From positions 6,647,501-6,711,500 of the forward strand of contig JAYKKT010000080.1 in assembly GCA_036023115.1 (NCBI GenBank): a stretch of 64,000 nt of DNA. Direction: 5' to 3'. The position numbers and the translations under genes are program-made. This document shows, piece after piece, positions 61,392-64,000 of the stretch. Every line of letters begins with the position of its first letter. Positions within the stretch are counted from its first letter, which is position 1. This DNA comes from Brasenia schreberi (taxonomy: Eukaryota; Streptophyta; Magnoliopsida; Nymphaeales; Cabombaceae). Below the pieces are notes generated by a model. The model ran no database searches, was not told where the DNA came from, and worked only from the letters and a program-made list of their open reading frames with translations.

Positions 61392-62612
61392 TTTAAACGT
61401 GAAGAAACGGGCTCTTAGGCTTTACAGCTAAACAGGAAGTAAAGGAAATAACTGGTAAGTTTTGTTGTACCAACCGTATGCCTGTCGACGGTCTAATATG
61501 GTCCTAGCGCCCTAGGAGTGTTTGTTATTATTATTTCTTTTACAAATTTTCTTTCACGTTCAATCTCCATGCTTCTTACGCCTTGGAACTTGCTTGGTGA
61601 AGATAAATGTCAAGTTGGCTGTTGTATGTCGTTTGTAGATAATGTTCTCTCTCTCTCTCCTAAATATGTTCTCGTGATCAATATGCATGTAATGCTACTA
61701 CCGACCGTCCCTGCATCAGCAAATTATCACCTAAAAACAGTGCTTCAGACAACCTGGAATCCTGGAAAATGAATCTATTATACGTGGGAGTAAACCATGT
61801 GTTCATCATAATTTTCAATACGTTACCAACTCCAGTGCTCGCCTAAATGAAAATTTGTTTCCCAGTTTTCATTATGAAGAGTCATAAGAACAATAAATTC
61901 TTTCATAGAGCAAAATAATACACGTTTCTTCATTTTGTCCAAAATAAAGTCCATGCCACATTTAACAATTGTTTTCCATCATCTAATTACTGAAATTTCT
62001 AGAATTTTTTATTTCAAGAAATAAATGGTCGACAATAATCTTTAGTTCTTTTGAGATTTTATCTCACGGGCAAATCCTTGAGAACGGTGATTTATGTCTT
62101 CAACATGGCAGCCTTTTTCAACCAGGGATACCTAATCACGTTTGACCTTGGAGCTGCTTTAAGCTATATGATTTTGATCAAATGTATAGCTTTCTTGATG
62201 TATGATACGCTATTTTGTTCTTTAGCGAATCATTTGCTTGATCTCTCTTGTAGCCAAATGTATGATATAGTTCCCAATGTGTTTTACTTGAAGCAAAAAT
62301 ACTGAGTCTCGTTGTGGTACCTCACTCATTTGGATTGACTAGGAAAATATGATTTATCACGGTGAAAATGTTCACTCACATGGGTGGCAAGAAAATTTGA
62401 AGGGTCATTTAACCTTATTATATTGAGAAGCAGCAACATACCTACACAACCACACACACATACTGCTGTTTATATGCAGTTTTACGAGCATCTCCAAAGC
62501 TCATACAAATTAATTTTGATGTATGTTAGCTTATTACAAAGTCCACATTAATAAGTCGGCGAGCGAATATTTATCGTATCTACATTCAGCAGTATGTCTT
62601 GAATTACTTAGT
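61392..62612. other. Intergenic DNA between convergent genes
   Basis: This is the 3' flank of the malic enzyme gene (+) facing the end of the dioxygenase gene (-). No further gene is visible. Confidence 0.6.
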
Positions 62613-63163
62613 TCACACCTGACGTCCGTGGTAAATACTCAAGTCAGCATGAGTGTCCTTGTAACGCTCAGATAGGTAAATGCCGCATGATATAGGAGGA
62701 AACCTGACAAGAGAGAAATCATGAAGTGAAGAAAAAAAATTCACATCCTGAAATCCAACAGTCTACGCTCACGCAAGTTGTCAAAGGTTAACTGAAACTT
62801 TATTCTTTCCTTTAAAGGACTTGGATCTACAATCCTGTTCTGCATTATTCTCATCTTTTCACTAGTTCCAATGCTAAACCATATAATCTGCATGTGTACA
62901 CACGTATCTGTATGTGCATGTGTGTGTTAGAGAGAGAGTCACATGCAAAAGACCAGTCATTACCACACATGCGACAGAGACCAATTATCACCATCTATTG
63001 TAGATGCATTGCACGGACAACAACAATATAATTTTGCAAGGAATGCATCAATTTGATTGTTTCTAAAAGATATCAAGACATACTTGGGAGGATTGGTGTC
63101 TGATTTGCATGTTGGCAGGCACTCCACAAGGCATTCATGGTTCGGCTCCACAAAGAAAGCTAC
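62613..63163 (-). CDS. 2OG-Fe(II) dioxygenase family protein, last two exons (partial)
   Basis: Exon 63163-63084 gives VAFFVEPNHECLVECLPTC..NPPK, and exon 62703-62613 gives FPPISCGIYLSERYKDTHAD.. and a TGA stop. These join in frame across a GT-AG intron. This is the C-terminus of a plant 2-oxoglutarate/Fe(II)-dependent dioxygenase (DOXC class, of the kind annotated as gibberellin-20-oxidase-like or hyoscyamine-6-dioxygenase-like). Such enzymes hydroxylate or desaturate small metabolites; the substrate cannot be told. The catalytic HxD...H lies upstream. Further right, 63841-63790 (GDSKWSRALF) and about 63687-63610 (ELHRVL) resemble the next exons of the family but do not join in frame. The gene may be damaged or my boundaries wrong; the rest runs to or past the window end. 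Confidence 0.75.
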
Positions 63164-63609
63164 CTGTTAAGAAAACCAACTTGTGAATTCACATCAGCAC
63201 GCACCAGTGGTTACAATGTGCTTAGAGAAAGTCAGCCGTACTACACAGAAAAACTGTCTTCTGCATCAACTGACCATGCCTTGGTTGAGAACAATTAAAT
63301 CTCACTTGAATTCCAAATAAACTAATTAACCACATTCATGTAGATAAGCTGTACTCCAGGATCTTTTACATATCGTTATTGCTCAATTTCAACTGGCTAA
63401 GGTGCTCTAAACAATGGGTAGTTCTTGCACTGAAAACTAGTGAAGCTTTATTTGGGACAAATAATTGCTATGACCCTCTTTATCATTAGCTTAGGAACAT
63501 TCATTACTATGTTCTCCTACCCGATTGAAATCTTGCAGGCAAAGCCTAACTAACAAACTTGCTGAGCGCAATGAACTAGTCAAGCCTATGGCTTCACTTC
63601 GTTGATGAA

Positions 63610-63850
63610 TATCCAGGTGAAAGAATTGTGCAGCAGGGGCATTTGCATGGAGGAGGAGAACACGATGCAGTTCCTAATAGGAAATCACGGTAGATGAGAC
63701 TACTACAGCTTCAATAAAGTCAAGCTTTCAAAGAATTTTCTTCAAATCAACACATTATATCATGGAGACAGCCATAAACACAAGTAGGGCTTTTAGCTTA
63801 CAGAATAGCGCTCTTGACCATTTACTATCACCCGATGCAATGTAGATCTG
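63610..63850 (-). other. Possible upstream exons of the dioxygenase
   Basis: The minus strand after ctgcag reads IYIASGDSKWSRALF and is followed by a gtaagc donor. A later piece opens with GAACTGCATCGTGTTC (ELHRVL). In the family the matching region is GD..RWTNG.FRSTLHRVL, so order and spacing fit. Joining at the visible sites makes a stop, which argues for a lesion or a missed site. Confidence 0.35.
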
Positions 63851-64000
63851 CAGTTTACAAAGAAAAGATTATGGAGTATAAGCTACAATAATTAATCCCC
63901 ATGTTTACTTTGTGCAGACTTGATCACAAAAATGGGCCCTTTCCTTCCATTGCAAGGTTAAAGTTTTCAGGAATCCCCTTTAGCGATAATGAGATTATAA

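Overview
This is nuclear DNA of a flowering plant. The protein-coding genes are broken into many short exons by AT-rich introns, and the spaces between them carry long (CT)n/(AT)n microsatellites, tRNA-derived SINE pieces, hAT-like MITEs and Ty1-copia retroelements. The protein families (KIN-14 kinesin, ABCG36-type PDR transporter, cytosolic NADP-malic enzyme, plant 2OG-Fe(II) dioxygenase) are those of a land plant. I cannot name the species from sequence alone; nothing points to a bacterial or organellar origin.

Layout. (1) 2.29-13.06 kb, + strand: a complete KIN-14 kinesin gene. I traced 19 exons that join into one open frame of 3054 nt (1017 codons plus stop). One intron is a minor-spliceosome AT-AC intron and another carries a repeat with a captured RRM gene fragment. 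(2) 13.1-20.3 kb: gene-poor, with an hAT-like MITE, a second MITE, microsatellites and tRNA-like SINE debris. (3) 20.31-28.23 kb: two truncated, diverged copies of one Ty1-copia family in opposite orientation, each with its 5' LTR outermost, meeting near 22.70 kb. (4) 28.23-44.77 kb, + strand: a decayed full-size ABCG/PDR transporter pseudogene whose first surviving exon starts at the base next to the right-hand LTR. Its introns hold further nested elements (a 581 bp TIR element, and a 926 bp hAT-like element containing a solo LTR). (5) 44.8-53.7 kb: intergenic repeats and very long microsatellites. (6) 54.06-61.39 kb, + strand: an NADP-malic enzyme gene with intact splice sites but two single-base frameshifts and one exon not found. 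(7) 62.61-63.16 kb, - strand: the last two exons of a 2OG-Fe(II) dioxygenase whose upstream part runs toward or past the window end.

The genes are not a functional cluster: cytoskeletal motor, transporter relic, central-carbon enzyme and dioxygenase are unrelated jobs. The interest lies in gene structure and genome dynamics: a U12 intron, gene-fragment capture inside an intron repeat, a palindromic copia pair that could make hairpin RNA, a transporter beheaded at an LTR edge, and a malic enzyme whose indels are either early pseudogenization or assembly errors.
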